Source of the DNA: Suillus spraguei
Lineage: Eukaryota; Basidiomycota; Agaricomycetes; Boletales; Suillaceae
Length of the DNA: 64,000 bases
Reading direction: 5' to 3'
Assembly (NCBI GenBank): GCA_016800925.1
Contig: JABCPU010000171.1
Coordinates: 1 to 64,000, forward strand
In this document: positions 1 to 11,590 of the stretch, piece by piece
How the letters are laid out: each line of letters starts with the position of its first letter
How positions within the stretch are numbered: position 1 is the stretch's first letter
Position numbers and translations under genes: made by a program
The notes under the pieces: generated by a model
Database searches by the model: none
What the model saw: only the letters and a program-made list of their open reading frames with translations
What the model was told of the DNA's origin: nothing

Positions 1-67
1 GTGATGGCAACAAAACTTTTCTTGGGATTCACTGAGTAATGATCTCCAAGTGCCACAATTTCCTGAA

Positions 68-1796
68 TGTTAAGACCGTACTCGAGGGTGAAAGATCTGA
101 AGGGCTTTGGCCTCAGTTCGTGCACTGTGCCCCTTGTCCGAGTAATGCCCCTTATTTCAGAGAGGAGATATATATGTCCGAAGATCCGGAGGGAGTTGCG
201 TGGCAGATCTGGACATCCGAAGATATCGGATATGGTACGTCCAAAGGTTATCCAGAGCATAGGGATGGAAAGAGGATTAAGGCTAGCTTTGGAACGGATT
301 CCTAACTAGAAACTGACAGAGGTAGACTATCTGAAGATAGAGTCGGAGATATAGACTATAGGAATCAATCCCAAGTCTCGGAAGATGACTTTGAGTGGAA
401 AGTGACTTAAGTCCGGAGGAAGCGGAATGAGCAGAATCTAAGATGATATTCAAACTAAGGTTCTATGGAGATCTACAAGTGGTTTATATACAGTAAGTAT
501 CTAAGACAGATAATCAACAAGTCCGGGACCAAGGGCTATGTATGAAGTGTAACGGAAGTCTATTAGTTAATGCACAGCGGATCAGTAAGCACAAATCGGA
601 AATGAAACACAGGTAACGGATCAGCGACACAGGAAGGAATTATACACAGCCGGAGTACCAAAAAACAGGATGAGTGACGAAAGGAGATAGACGCAGTTAT
701 ACACAAGGGAGATAGAGTGCGAGAAGCGAGCACATTCAGATGAGCGATGTAATGAACATATTGGTGCTGGGCTTAAAACCCCATATTTTGACACTCGTCT
801 CACGTCTACAGGAGATAACACTTGTCCATGGCCGTCTTACCCCGTTTAGCAGTACCGGCGGCATCCCACGCTTACCGCACACCGTACCGACTGCCACACC
901 TCATTCCACGAACGATGTCCTTCCATGTCCTTGCTGCGTCCGCATAGCTCCATTTGGTGCGTAGTTTGTTTCCTGTTCGTTATCACTGATTCCACAGCAA
1001 GCATTATTACATGTTGCCTCGTGCCGCAGCGCCTCGCACTATGTATACTTATGGTGGTTACTACACTCCAGCGCTACTGATCTCGCCTAGAGTATTCTGA
1101 GTACATACGAATTAGGATATAAGCACCGCGTACCCCACATGATACAGTACCTGATTTTACACCATTCCACGTACTATAGGTCAGGATTATTGTCTAACTC
1201 TGGATCAACCCAGTAGTGGACATAGTCTTTAAAGTTCCTTATCGCTCGTTAATACATCACGCTCGTTCTCCGTTACCGCCGGCATACCACTGGACTTTTG
1301 ATTGTTACTTTTGACTGAACTTCTCACGCTCTGCTACTTTACCACTGAAAGTACCACGGACTTCTTTATTGTTTCTTTGCACCGCTCGCAACCTTACTGC
1401 TACTGCTGAGACCACCGCTCGACATTGCTCGCTAGACGCAACTGTTACTGACTTTATCTCGATGATGGTAGCACCGCTACGCGCGACGCTAGTTCCAGCG
1501 GTATCATCGCTGACTGCGGCAACTTACCGCTGACTTGGACGCTTGTTTCGCAAATAAGTTAGACTCAAACTTGACCATACTAAATAGGTAGGGTCGAACG
1601 CTCTTGTTCTTACAAGTGAAGCAGACTAGACGGAGCGCAAGACTAACATACTAGTTTAGGCAGTGGTTTATCTACAGCCCAAGTTAGGTTGTATCTTTAC
1701 AGCGATCCGGACAGGATCTGTGGACCGGATGGAAATAGATCGATCGGATCTGATCGGATATGGTTGGATCTGAGATCAGAAGTATGGTATATGACA
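68..1796 (-). mobile_element. LTR-A solo LTR, copy 1, carrying a nested insert
   Basis: This is an LTR of the family seen in full at 25095-25863 and 35571-36340, here in reverse orientation. It starts TGTTAAGACC and ends GGTATATGACA, so it keeps the TG...CA ends. The flanking 5-mers are CTGAA on the left and CTCAA on the right, a target-site duplication with one mismatch. Homology to the other copies runs from 68 to about 743 and resumes at about 1706. The 954 bp between is foreign (see 748-1701). Without that insert the LTR is about 775 bp, matching the other copies at 769 and 770 bp. No internal retrotransposon region is attached, so it is a solo LTR. Short open frames inside it are not genes. 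Confidence 0.8.
748..1701. mobile_element. LTR-like insert (LTR-B) nested in LTR-A
   Basis: A 954-bp block interrupts LTR-A copy 1. It begins TGTAATGAAC and ends ATCTTTACA, so it has TG...CA ends. GCGA occurs on both outer sides (744-747 and 1702-1705), and the match can be read as a 6-bp repeat AGCGAT if the ends are shifted by one base. Removing the block and one repeat rejoins the flanking LTR-A sequence. There is no coding capacity. Size, ends and short duplication fit a solo LTR of another family, though a non-autonomous element of another class is not excluded. Orientation cannot be assigned. Confidence 0.6.
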
Positions 1797-3559
1797 CTCA
1801 AGTGCGATCTTGCACAATCTGTGGAGGTATCTAAAGGAAAATTGAGTTACATCCAAGTCAAAATAACAATAACTAAGGGAGTGCTCACCTTGTGAGCTAT
1901 AGCAGCACTCCAGAAACTGGGATAAACACCATTCAAGGCATCATGGACAGCAGCTTGAATGCGAGCCTCTTATCAGAATCTCTGGGATGTTCCCATGTCC
2001 CAGCACTCGAGTGTGTGCTATCCCACTCGCCCATATAGTATATACACATTCAGATGCATTACTGGTAGCATGTTCGAGTTTGAAACTCTGCTACGGCAGT
2101 ACTGGCAGGTGACAGCGAGAGTGACACCAGCGGTGTCACCACCAAAAAAAAATCTTTTGTTTCTTATTAGATTGGGTCCATTCAAGTTTGTAGGGCACCC
2201 TTATGATATATTGATTCATATGCATGTATTAGTTTGAAGATTGATAGTAGAAAAGTGTTGTTTTGAGCAGTGAACGAGATGTAGGGAGTGCATGAACCAG
2301 TGGTAACTAATAGTATGTGCGCAATCACATTGTAAACTTAATCTAGGCATATCTTGGTAATTTGCAAAGTATCATTTGCAACAATTGCAGCAAATACACT
2401 GCAAATTACAAACCTTTGCTTGCAAGTTTGGACTTTGCATTTAATTTTACATTTTGTATCTTTTCCATCTCAAATTATTTAGATTGCTATCTATTTCATT
2501 TGGTACATAGATGTGTATAGCTACCTATCTACCTCCTTGTTGTTTTTCACTGGGGTTCATTCCTGCCATTTGCACATTACTATGTCACAGGTCATGATGC
2601 TACAGTGTTTGTCAAGTAACTACTATCATTGGGCCAGAGTTGCAAAACACCTCATAGCACAAAACACAACACATTCTAAACCTCCAACTCTTGGAAATGA
2701 GACCTTTATTATTGATCTATAGTACTGTATTTTTTGTTTTAAAAAGAAAACACAATGAATGCCCTCAGTATCAAAATTATCCCCCCAAGTCACATGCTTT
2801 CATGTAAAACAATCAAGGGAAGTGTAAACCCCAGCCAAAAAAGTCTTCTTTTTTCCGAGAACCCTTTATACTAGTCCTCACCTCCTCCATATTTTTATAA
2901 CATGATTAGAGCAGAGTTGCTGTTGTTATTATCATTTTTGCATATTTATTTCTTCTGTGAACTGGAGCTCTATTCTGACACACGTAGTTACAGTTCCATA
3001 TATTTTCTCATCTTAATGTGTAGCAAAAAATGAGTTATGAAAATGAGGTCATCAGATTTTGCAACTCTGGCCAACGATAGTATGTAGTCTAACCTAATAG
3101 TTTTGCCCCATTTCTGTCTAGCATAAATTCAGCGCAGCAAGTAAAAAAGGGCAATTTAAGTACCCTAATTTCAGTAACTAATGCTCTATGTTTCAGACCA
3201 TTATCATATGATTTGCCCACTGAATTTCATTGGAAATACTATCTACAGTGATCCGCTCTCTCAGTGAATCTACACTGCAAGTTGCCTCAGAGCTCTGGCA
3301 GTGGTCAACCGGTTCGAGAGCTGATCGCTGCTGGGGTATATATCAGCTCTTCTGCAGAAACAGCCAACCTGGTCGAGTTTCGATTGTTACCAATCACACA
3401 CCTAACGGCATGACTACGCGCTGGGGATTCCAGTTCTCACACCAGCAACATGTATAATGTGGACCGTGCCAAGAAACATTGATAAAACAAGATGAAACAA
3501 ATATGTACAATATTGGGATGGCATGACAGATTTAGATGATGGGAATGATCTTCATCTCC
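1797..3559. other. Gene-free AT-rich stretch
   Basis: No open frame here resembles a known protein. The stretch from about 2240 to 3200 is strongly AT-rich. At 2111-2140 there is a short palindrome (GGTGACA...TGTCACC) followed by an A run. The stretch lies between LTR-A copy 1 and the 3' end of the P450 relic. Confidence 0.5.
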
Positions 3560-5608
3560 TTAATAGTCAACATCTTGCTGAATGAGAATGAGTGTGACGG
3601 CTTTTGCAGAGCGAGGCTTAATAGAGCACTTGAAGGGTTTGGGGTGGCTGGGAGTACATCTATTAAAACCAGCATCACAAACATCATAGGATGCATGAGA
3701 TACCTGATCGTGCCTGTTGTAAGGTTAATTTCAGGGGTGATCTCAACACCATTCTCGACGACCTTGGAGATCTTAAATAGGCTTCAGCAAAGTGGAGACC
3801 TGTCCATAAAAGTAAACAATGTCAAATACTGTTTGTCACAGTTGGGTATCATTTAGGCATACTGGGGCAGGACCTGTGGAGCAGATAGTTACCATTGCAC
3901 GTAAAATCAACACCATGCTTACCATCTACCAAAACCAAAGCAAACCGCGCGAGGTTCAGGTTCGGGATCATGTCTATTGTCCAAGAAGTGTTCAGGATTG
4001 AATTGCGAGGGGTTAGCATATGTCTGTGAGTCATGAGAAAGAACCTGTCATCCAATTTAGCTGATATGTCGAACACAGAAATATAAAGTGATAACCAAAT
4101 GTTAGGTATAACCAAGGAACCTTTTGGGATGTAGTACCCATCATGGATATCGTCCTCAGTGACGCAATGGGGAATACCTGTCATCGATGATCAATACCGC
4201 TCAACAATTTAAGAATGTGACAAACAAGATTCACATACCTGTAGGGCTGACAGCATGCCAGCGAAAGACTTCTTTCACAAGCACCTCAGTATAAGGGAGG
4301 GAGTCGCGGTCCGTGAAGGAAGGAAGACGGTCAGAACCAACAACAGCATCTATTTCAGCCTGGGCCTTCTTCTGCACATCAGGGAACAGTACTGCGGCAA
4401 GGAAAAAACGAGTAGATTGAAGCAACTATCTGGAGACAGGAGTGAGTTTCAAACATAGCATATGAATGGAGGATTCAACCGTGTCGGCACCACCAGCGTA
4501 TAGGGATGAGGCAGATCATTTCATGATGTGATCCTCTTCAGCAGACAAAGCAGGACCTTCCAAAAGATTCGAGGTGAAAGACGTCAGGGCAATGCCAGCA
4601 GCCTGTGAAATGTTCAACCCATGATCGCAAACCTATAGGTCTTTTTTACCATCTGATCCTGAACAAACTTGTAAGGTGTGATAACCATCTTTTCGAGGGT
4701 CTGGCGCCATTCACGGGCAGAACGCTTGAATCCAGCACCAGGAAACCACTCGGGGACGTTGGCCACTGGAAATAATCAGACCAATCACAAGAAAAAGCCA
4801 GATTCTCATAGTCTTACAGAATGGCAGGACGTCAGCTATGAAGCGCCAGGAGTAGTGGACCGCAAGAATTGGCCTACAACGCGGTCTGCAAGGTTGATAA
4901 GTGGATCATTGTTCTCTTTCACCTGGTAGCCATAAGAGATTCCCAGAATGATAGTACCAGCGGTGCTAGAAAATTTGAGGTCCTATCCATGCAAGGGTAA
5001 TTCATACAACATACTGTCGAATATGAGCTTGCAGTTGCTCGGGGTTCAAAAACACACGCTTCAGAAATCGACAAGTCTCAATTTCTTCAATCGGGTGGTA
5101 GACCTGCAAGGCGGTACGACTACCTATGACTTTGTGTATGTTCTTGCAGTACTGATGGAAACGATCTCCATACTGGAGAAGACCCAAGGAGTGTTTCCAT
5201 CCAACAAGATCGCTAGCCACAGGCAGAATTGGACGTTCAGAGTACACAGTGCTTTTCTTGTCCAACATATCTACCGCACTCTTGACTGAATTTAGCACAA
5301 TAAAGTGCTGGCCCAGGATCTCAATATGCGAAATAGCACCTAGCAGGGACAGAATTAAAATGCTTATTTTGGAGCAACATGAAATACTCACCATACTCCT
5401 TGCCCCACTCCGCAAAGGTGAGCCAAGGCTTGATTTGAGGTACATCTCGGATGTTCCCAATGAGAGGCCACCCATGAGGGCCAGGGGGATATGGTGCAGG
5501 ATTCTTGTTCAACACTTTCTTGATCAGATATACTCCGATAGCAGCAAGACATAGGTCCAGCCAAATGACGTTAGGTGTCAACATGACCCAGTAGAAGAGA
5601 ATGAACAA
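3560..5608 (-). pseudogene. Decayed cytochrome P450 monooxygenase
   Basis: Family role: membrane-anchored haem monooxygenase of the endoplasmic reticulum. The N-terminus has a hydrophobic anchor and the proline-rich hinge PYPPGPHGWPLIGN (about 5480-5520). Further exons carry a segment with K-helix EVFR followed by WHAVSPTG (about 4231-4290) and IPHCVTEDDIHDGYYIPKGS (about 4110-4180). The haem loop reads CFGFGRW, an intron, then SCPSM, so the cysteine ligand is kept. After it the frame breaks: a TGA sits where the family usually has Trp (within DTQL-stop-QTVFDIVYF), followed by shifts before FKISKVVENGVEITPE. The last exon, SHPKPFKCSIKPRSAKAV, ends in a proper TAA at 3560. Several changes in the haem loop look like C-to-T or G-to-A changes from the usual FGFGRRxCPG. 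Length and exon order are normal for the family, so it probably died recently. The subfamily could not be named. Confidence 0.8.
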
Positions 5609-6519
5609 GTAAAGGAGAACAGAAAGATTTTACAAGTACAGATAACCTGTGCGGGTCGTGGTGTGGGTCGGAACTCAGATTCATGTTATATTAATAATCC
5701 TGGTACCGCTGGCCTTCAAGTACTTCGGATACACCGTCATATTTCACCTGAATGCCTTTGAAAGGAAGTAACTTAGTTGTATTTGATGCATTGTATGAAA
5801 ACTCACGGCAGTACCACAACCATTGGAAGACCAACTTGATGGCCGCACCCCATAATTACATTGTCTTCAGTCTCGAATTCTGCCTACGATAAAATAGAGC
5901 TGCCGATCACAAATGAGACATATTGTTGACCATCAATCACTGCCGTGCCAAATAACTTTGTCCAGTGTCTTCTTGAAATTTTGATCGGGGTAGAGATCAA
6001 GATTTGTATTCTCCACTGATCATCGTATTCTGGCAGTGACCAGCCCAGCAAGCCGTCGATATGTCGGAAATTTCTAGCCGGCCTCCAAAGACAATTTAAG
6101 ACATTTTAAGGGCACTTTTCACACAATACCCTTTTAAGGCATGCTGATAATTACCACAGGTGAGCCAAAATTCAACTTAAACAGTTTAAACTAATTGAAT
6201 CAATTTACACTGGTGTCTCACAGCGATTAGGCAAGCGGAGTCCCCCAGTTCCATACTCAGGGGACTCAGACAAGTTTTATTGCAAACTGAGAGAGTGAAA
6301 AGTACATGATATGGCAGTGTAAGGCAAAACAGATGCTAGACTCGATAAGATGTGCTTGAGAATGAGCAATAAAACTAGGAGACAGACTTCAATAGGCAAG
6401 AAAAGACCAGAATTGAGTGTCAGAGGCATGATAGAAATGCTATAAGGCTATTTTATTTTTATTTTTATAACATGTTTTTTCGTTGTTTTGTGGTCATGGT
6501 GCCAGGTGAGTAGGTGAAA
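5609..6519. other. Unassigned region upstream of the P450 relic
   Basis: On the minus strand at about 5860-6070 there is a broken reading frame containing IDGLLGWSLPEYDDQW and, in a shifted frame, DGQQYVSFVIGSSILS. It looks like an old coding remnant, but I do not recognise the family. The rest (6080-6520) is AT-rich with no visible gene. Confidence 0.35.
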
Positions 6520-6589
6520 TCAAGTCGAACAAGCGATTAGGCGAAATCCAGTCTGAGTCAAGAATGAGGTCATGTGTGAGTCAATCCGT

Positions 6590-7588
6590 TCATGTAGCAG
6601 GGTTGCGTTCATGAGCCAAGCCGTGTAGTAAAGCATTGAGCAGAAAAGGATGCTGGCGGATATACTTTCTGAATTCATCAGAGGACCACCGACCTGCTGC
6701 CTGAATAAGGTCTGGAGCCATTCCTGCAATCGCAAGTGCAGTTGCACCTCCTGCCCTCATTGAATGTCCTGACATCACGTTACCACAGTGTCGATGTAAG
6801 CGTCGTAAGAACTAACTTCTAGTTGGTATGGTGCCCATGCTTGACAACCAAAGTGCCGGCCGACTTGGAAATGCAGTGTCACGAAACGTCAATAGCAATG
6901 GATGAGCAGAAGAGGATCCAAATCAATAACAGAAGTGACAGGATGAGGATAGTGGTGCCAGTCCCCAAACTGTCATTCTTCTGGGAAGCAGTGTATATGA
7001 CATGGCGGTGTCGGTGATAGTGAGTGTGTGTTGTGAAGGCACCTTCCGGTAAGTCTGATGGCTGATTGCATCTGGCCAGGTCAATTCTCCAAGACATTGG
7101 AGTGTTGCAAAACCGGTGAATAACAGAGCAAGGAAGAGACTATCATCATGTTGCAGTGAAGAACCAAAGAACAAGTGCCCACATTGCAAGTCATCCACAC
7201 ACAAAGGTAACTTCCTTTGTATTGGTTTTGACATACGGCATTTGCAACTACAGAGAGTCCGTGCAACCAAAGGTGAACATCGCGTGGCCCGTACCATGGG
7301 GTAGTGTCCTCTAGCCAACTGGCGATGCCCGAAAGATATGAGTCAACTGACCAGGTTCAATATGGTTGATAACCATACAACATAAAAAGATAATGTATCC
7401 ACTGTGGGATCAATAGGGAGGTGGTGCAGCCGACAGAAAGTGATGTAAGAGTTGAGATGTGAGTCGTAAACAGACGCAGTAGTGGAATCAATAGCAAAAC
7501 CAAGTGCCACTGAACGTTCGTATAAGAGATGCTCGTGTGTCCAGGCTTGCTGTACAGGCTGCCTGGATGATAGTGAAACTTGCATCAT
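6590..7588 (-). pseudogene. DIRS-like tyrosine recombinase, broken
   Basis: Family role: integrates the circular DNA copy by strand exchange through a tyrosine. The N-terminal SAM-like part includes STTASVYDSHLNSYITFCRL (7430-7500). The catalytic part includes FTGFATLQCLGELTWPD (about 7080-7130), and the C-terminal part has GHSMRAGGATALAIAGMAPD and GRWSSDEFRKYIRQHP, containing the His-x-x-Arg box and the nucleophilic Tyr. In the first box the family usually reads RLGE. Here it reads CLGE, a change explained by CGT to TGT. At least two frameshifts (about 7340 and 6800) break the frame, so it is not expected to be active. Confidence 0.75.
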
Positions 7589-8095
7589 TTTTTGCTGCCC
7601 CAGCGCATTCCGAGGGGGTTCAAATCAAAAAAGCTGGCATCTGGGCCAACTCCAAACTCTTTCATTTTGAAAACATGAGAGTGCGTCAGCAACCATATTC
7701 TCACATCCATAATGTGCTCGACACATAAGTCCACCTCATACTCAAGTAGAACATCCATTGCCAAGAGCATGATGGAATTATAAGGAGGATGCGCACGGAG
7801 AGAGTTGAACATCGACACTGTATTTGTGTTATTGGTGTATATGAGCATTCGGGGTGGGACTTCTGTCATGTTAGGGATTGGTGAATTGCGGAGCAAACCG
7901 CCAATGCTTCAAAGAAAAAGATGGTGTTTTAGGAGCATCCGCAGGCAAAGATGATTGACCCGCAAAGTTATCATGAGGGAACCAGAGACCCATTCCTACA
8001 CCAGATGCGTCGGTATAAGCAACCAGACATCATCAGATGATGGATCAAAATCCAAAGATTTGTAAAACATGAGCCCAGGTAAATGTTCCATATGA
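7585..8095 (-). pseudogene. DIRS-like RNase H region, broken
   Basis: Family role: removes RNA from the RNA-DNA hybrid. In the frame that continues from the reverse transcriptase the peptide YTDASGVGMGLWFPHD is visible (about 7980-8020), which is the first catalytic Asp region of RNase H. A frameshift then moves the reading to the frame containing MLIYTNNTNTVSMFNSLRA. The family normally has Asp where this reads TNN, so a catalytic residue is probably lost as well. Confidence 0.6.
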
Positions 8096-8949
8096 TCAGC
8101 CATCCAAGTGAGTTCGCAAATGATAGGATTGTTGACATGAAGGCGTGGCGTGGTTGAATTTTCCCGCGAATCTTCTCATACACAGCCGAAAGTCCTGGTT
8201 TGAGCAAAGGGAAAATATTGAAACTCCATTGCACCATCCGGCAAGCTGTTGATATTCGCGAAGCGTCCAACGATAGTTTTTACAGGCAAAGTCACGTAGA
8301 TGCTTGATCAACTCATTCTTTTTGTGCCTCGGCAAAGTAGCAGACATAGCGTTAGGGTCGACGTCGAAACCAATAATGGTCAGAGTTGAACCAAAGAGTT
8401 GTTTGGGACGATCATGAGGGATTCCGAGCTCGTCCCAGAGTTGTAACAGACGAGTCTGTTTCTCAGGGTAGTCAGTTTGATAAGGCGAATAGTACAACAT
8501 ACGCTCTGCTAGCTCAAATGAAAAAGAGTCGTCCATATAAAGTTTAAGAGCATCGATAAGCATGCGATGAATTGCAATCCAAGTGACCAGTGACATAAAC
8601 GAGATCCAGACCTTAGGGGATCCTCGTCCTCCAAAGTTATTGCAACGATCCACATGACGTTGACCTTGTACCGTTAGCACTTGCTTGGTTTGCCACAGCG
8701 GTGCATAGGTAAGCGCCGAAAAGCTTGAGAAACATCCGATTTAAAAAGGACCAATTTATCATTAGGATGTTCTTGTCGAAATTGCAGCAGGGAAGCACCA
8801 AGCGAATGCAAACCGTCAAGTTTGGTGCCTCTAACGGCATCTGAATCAATCATGGAGTTCAGCGAGTATTCTCCTGCTGTGTGATCCACTACAAGGCGTA
8901 GTTTATCCGAATTGGGTTTAGGGACGGTATGCATTGGCACAGTCATCAA
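8096..8949 (-). pseudogene. DIRS-like reverse transcriptase, broken
   Basis: Family role: copies the element RNA into DNA. The finger region contains KPNSDKLRLVVDHTAGEYSL and then VLFKSDVSQAFRRLPMH, the first catalytic Asp motif. A frameshift at about 8690 separates it from the palm region, which has the active-site box YMDD in LKLYMDDSFSF. The following thumb-like part reads LFGSTLTIIGFDVDP and WTLREYQQLAGWCN. The N-terminus is cut off at the LINE junction. The motif order and the linked recombinase support DIRS rather than gypsy. Confidence 0.8.
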
Positions 8950-8956
8950 CCATAGT

Positions 8957-11385
8957 ACTTGCGCAAACCCGGCAGAACCGGACTACAGTCTCCCCAAGGC
9001 GTACAGACCGATAACGCTGCTGGACACCATGGCCAAAATACTATCCTCATGCGTGGCAGACGACCTCACCTATATAGCCGAAAGACACGATCTCTTAGCA
9101 GCAACGCACTTTGGGGGAAGACCAGGACGCTCGACCACAGATTCCCTGCACTTACTAACGAAGTTCATTACTGACGCTTGGGCCTCAAGGGAAAATTTTG
9201 TTTCCATGTTGTTCCTGGATGTTAAAGCCGCTTTTCCCAGTGTCGTGGTCAACAAACTCCTCCACAACCTCAAGAAATCAGGAATACCTCAAGAATACAT
9301 CGATTGGTACAGGAGAAGATTAGACGGAAGATCAACATCTCTAATCTTTGACGATTTTCAATCGGAATCATTCCAGGTCAAAGGTGGTGTCGATCAAGGC
9401 TGTCCCTTATCCCCACTTGCATTCATCTTCTACAATACTGACCTACTAAGAGTCCAGATCCAAGACCCCGCAAGGGAGAACTCAGCTTAGGATTCATAGA
9501 CGATGTCGCTTTAATAGCGAAAGGTGAGTCATACGAAGAGGCGAACACTAAGCTAACTAGAATGATGGAGAAGAGAGGAGGCGCGCTACAATGGAGTGAG
9601 GAGCATCACGCGGAATTCGAGCTAGACAAAACGGCACTGGTATGTCTCTCAAGAAAGCGCGTGCAAAGTGTCACGGACCCACACAAAACAATCCCTGCGC
9701 CAAAACCTGCAATCGCCATTCGAAATCACACAATACAACCATCGAGCTCGCACAAATTTCTAGGAGTAATAATAGACGAGAACCTTAACTTCAAGGAACA
9801 TGCAGCCCACGCCCTGGCAAAAGGCACAAAGTACATCCTGGCCTGCAACAGGATGATCCGACCCACGAAGGGCATCAAAAGTCGACTAATGAAGAGACTA
9901 TACGAGGGAGTAGTCATTCCTAAAATGTTATATGCAGCTGATGTCTGGTGCGCAGGACTGGTAGCAAAGGGCAAAGGAAGAAGCTAAATGGACGAGGGGC
10001 TCGAGGATTCGCGTCGCAAATGGCAAGGGTGCAGAGAATGGCAACCCTGATGATAACGGGCGGAATGAGATCCACTGCTACAGATATCCTAGACGCGCAC
10101 GCTAACATACTTCCCTTTCAACAGACACTACGCAAGATATGCCTCAAATCGACCCTCAGAATGACCTCACTCCCAGACTCTCACCCGTAGCCAGAGACAT
10201 CAAGATGGCCTACAACTACGGGAAGCACGCAACTTTGCCAAACCAAAGCGCCACCCATCCCCGCTTCACAAGCTAATGTACGAATTCAAGGTCAACCCAG
10301 CTCGAATGGAGAAGATCCACCCAATCCGCCACAATCCAAAGTGGGAAGCCGGACGTCGAATTACAGATAGCGAGGAAGAAGAAGGAAGCAGCCGACGAAG
10401 ATGAGCTGGCGAGGAAGAGATCCGAGTATACTCAGACGGTTCGGCCATAGATGGAGGAGTAGGGCAGCGGCCATTCTCATGCGAGACGGAGAGGTAAAAG
10501 ACGAACTAAGGTTTTATCTGGGGAAGGATAGCGAGCACACGGTATATGAGGGAGAGCTAGTGGGGATGATTCTAGCGGTGGAGCTGATTAGAAGAGCAGG
10601 AGGGGAGAATCAATGGCACTGGGGGTGGACAACCAGGCGGCAATTCGCGCAACGAAAGCATTCAATTCGCAACCCGGACATCACCTAATGGACACCTTTC
10701 ACGACAGTCTCCGTGAAATCATCCCAGACAACAATGGCAAAAGGCTGGTGGTGAGATGGACGCCAGGCCATGTAGGAATACCGGGGAACGAGAAGGCAGA
10801 TGAGAGGGCAAAAAGGGCAGCAAGGAAAGACGTCTCGGAGGGGAGACTTCTCCCAAAGTCTCTAAGGACGGCAGCGAAGGATCCCATCACGCTACCAATC
10901 AGCAAATCGTCCACACTCCAGCAGTTTCGAGAGCGAATCAAGGAAGAAGCAGCAAAGGTCATGCACCTTTCCCCCGTTTCGCTGCCTTACAGACCATAGA
11001 CCCAACCGCTCCGTCGAAACACTTCGCAGGACTCATTGATCAATTCCCGCGTCGTCACAGCTCGCTTCTCTTCCAGCTCAGAACAGGACACATTCCTCTC
11101 AACAAACACCTACACCGTATAGCGAAGTCAGAAACAGCAACATGCCAACAATGCAACGAAGGAAACGAGTCAGTCCATCACTTCCTTCTCACCTGCCCAG
11201 CATACACCAGACAACGCAACATACTCAGACAAGAACTAGGAACGAGAGCGCACCATGTGAAGCACATTCTCAATGACGCTGAATGTCTAAAGTCACTGTT
11301 CACATTCATAGCCAAAACGAAAAGATTCGAGCCAACCTTCGGAGACGTATCACCACCAAAGGACAAGAACGACAAAAACAGCTAG
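8957..11385 (+). pseudogene. LINE copy 1 ORF2: reverse transcriptase and RNase H with frameshifts
   Basis: The reverse transcriptase part reads DYSLPKAYRPITLLDTMAKI, then HFGGRPGRSTTDSLHLL, MLFLDVKAAFPSV (first catalytic Asp) and GGVDQGCPLSPLAF. The second Asp box is FIDDVALIAKG (about 9495-9525). The RNase H part shows the shortened active site YSDGSAIDGG and VRWTPGHVGIPGNEKADE. The C-terminal zinc knuckle has the CQQC...H...C spacing and the protein ends DKNDKNS. The frame breaks at least five times. Against LINE copy 2 every break in the shared part is one base gained or lost in a homopolymer (near 10325, 10410, 10462, 10602 and 10975). The true protein may be intact up to the 5' truncation. 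Confidence 0.85.
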
Positions 11386-11590
11386 ACGCACCCCAATCCC
11401 TGTAACAACCCCCCCTTTCACCTTAAGCTGGTGTTAACGTCCGCGCCTCGGCCAGGACCATTGAACACGACCAACATCCACGGACAACGCACATATGCAT
11501 CAATTAGAGTAAATACCGCATGTAATGTCTATCATAGGGCTCCGCCCCAACGGACACAAAACAAGGATTCAAAAAAAAAAAAAAAAAAAA
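8957..11590 (+). mobile_element. LINE (non-LTR retrotransposon) copy 1, 5' truncated
   Basis: This is the 3' part of a Tad/jockey-like LINE: an endonuclease-less fragment with reverse transcriptase, RNase H, a terminal zinc knuckle, a 3' untranslated region and a 20-base A tail (11571-11590). Its last 1.3 kb is nearly identical to LINE copy 2 at 15386-16677 in opposite orientation. No clear target-site duplication flanks it: DIRS sequence stops at about 8950, but no matching sequence follows the A tail. A deletion at insertion is possible. Confidence 0.85.

Larger units (their letters stand above)
6520..8956 (-). mobile_element. DIRS-like retrotransposon fragment (RT, RNase H, tyrosine recombinase)
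   Basis: On the minus strand the domain order is reverse transcriptase, RNase H, tyrosine recombinase. This order defines DIRS-type elements, which integrate with a tyrosine recombinase instead of a DDE integrase. The coding region is broken by several frameshifts. The upstream part (gag and start of pol) is missing where a LINE begins at about 8957. A gag-like 5' fragment of a similar element lies at 33751-35308, but it is a separate insertion. No terminal repeats were recognised. Confidence 0.75.

Noticed and set aside
2040..2110. Possible tRNA gene (T-arm-like GTTCGAGTTTGAAAC)
   Set aside because: No acceptor stem, D-arm or anticodon arm can be paired around it.
3560..8949. P450 next to a recombinase and RT as a novel defence or diversity cassette
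   Set aside because: The RT and recombinase form a standard DIRS-like pol order with frameshifts, and the P450 is a separate decayed gene with its own exon structure.
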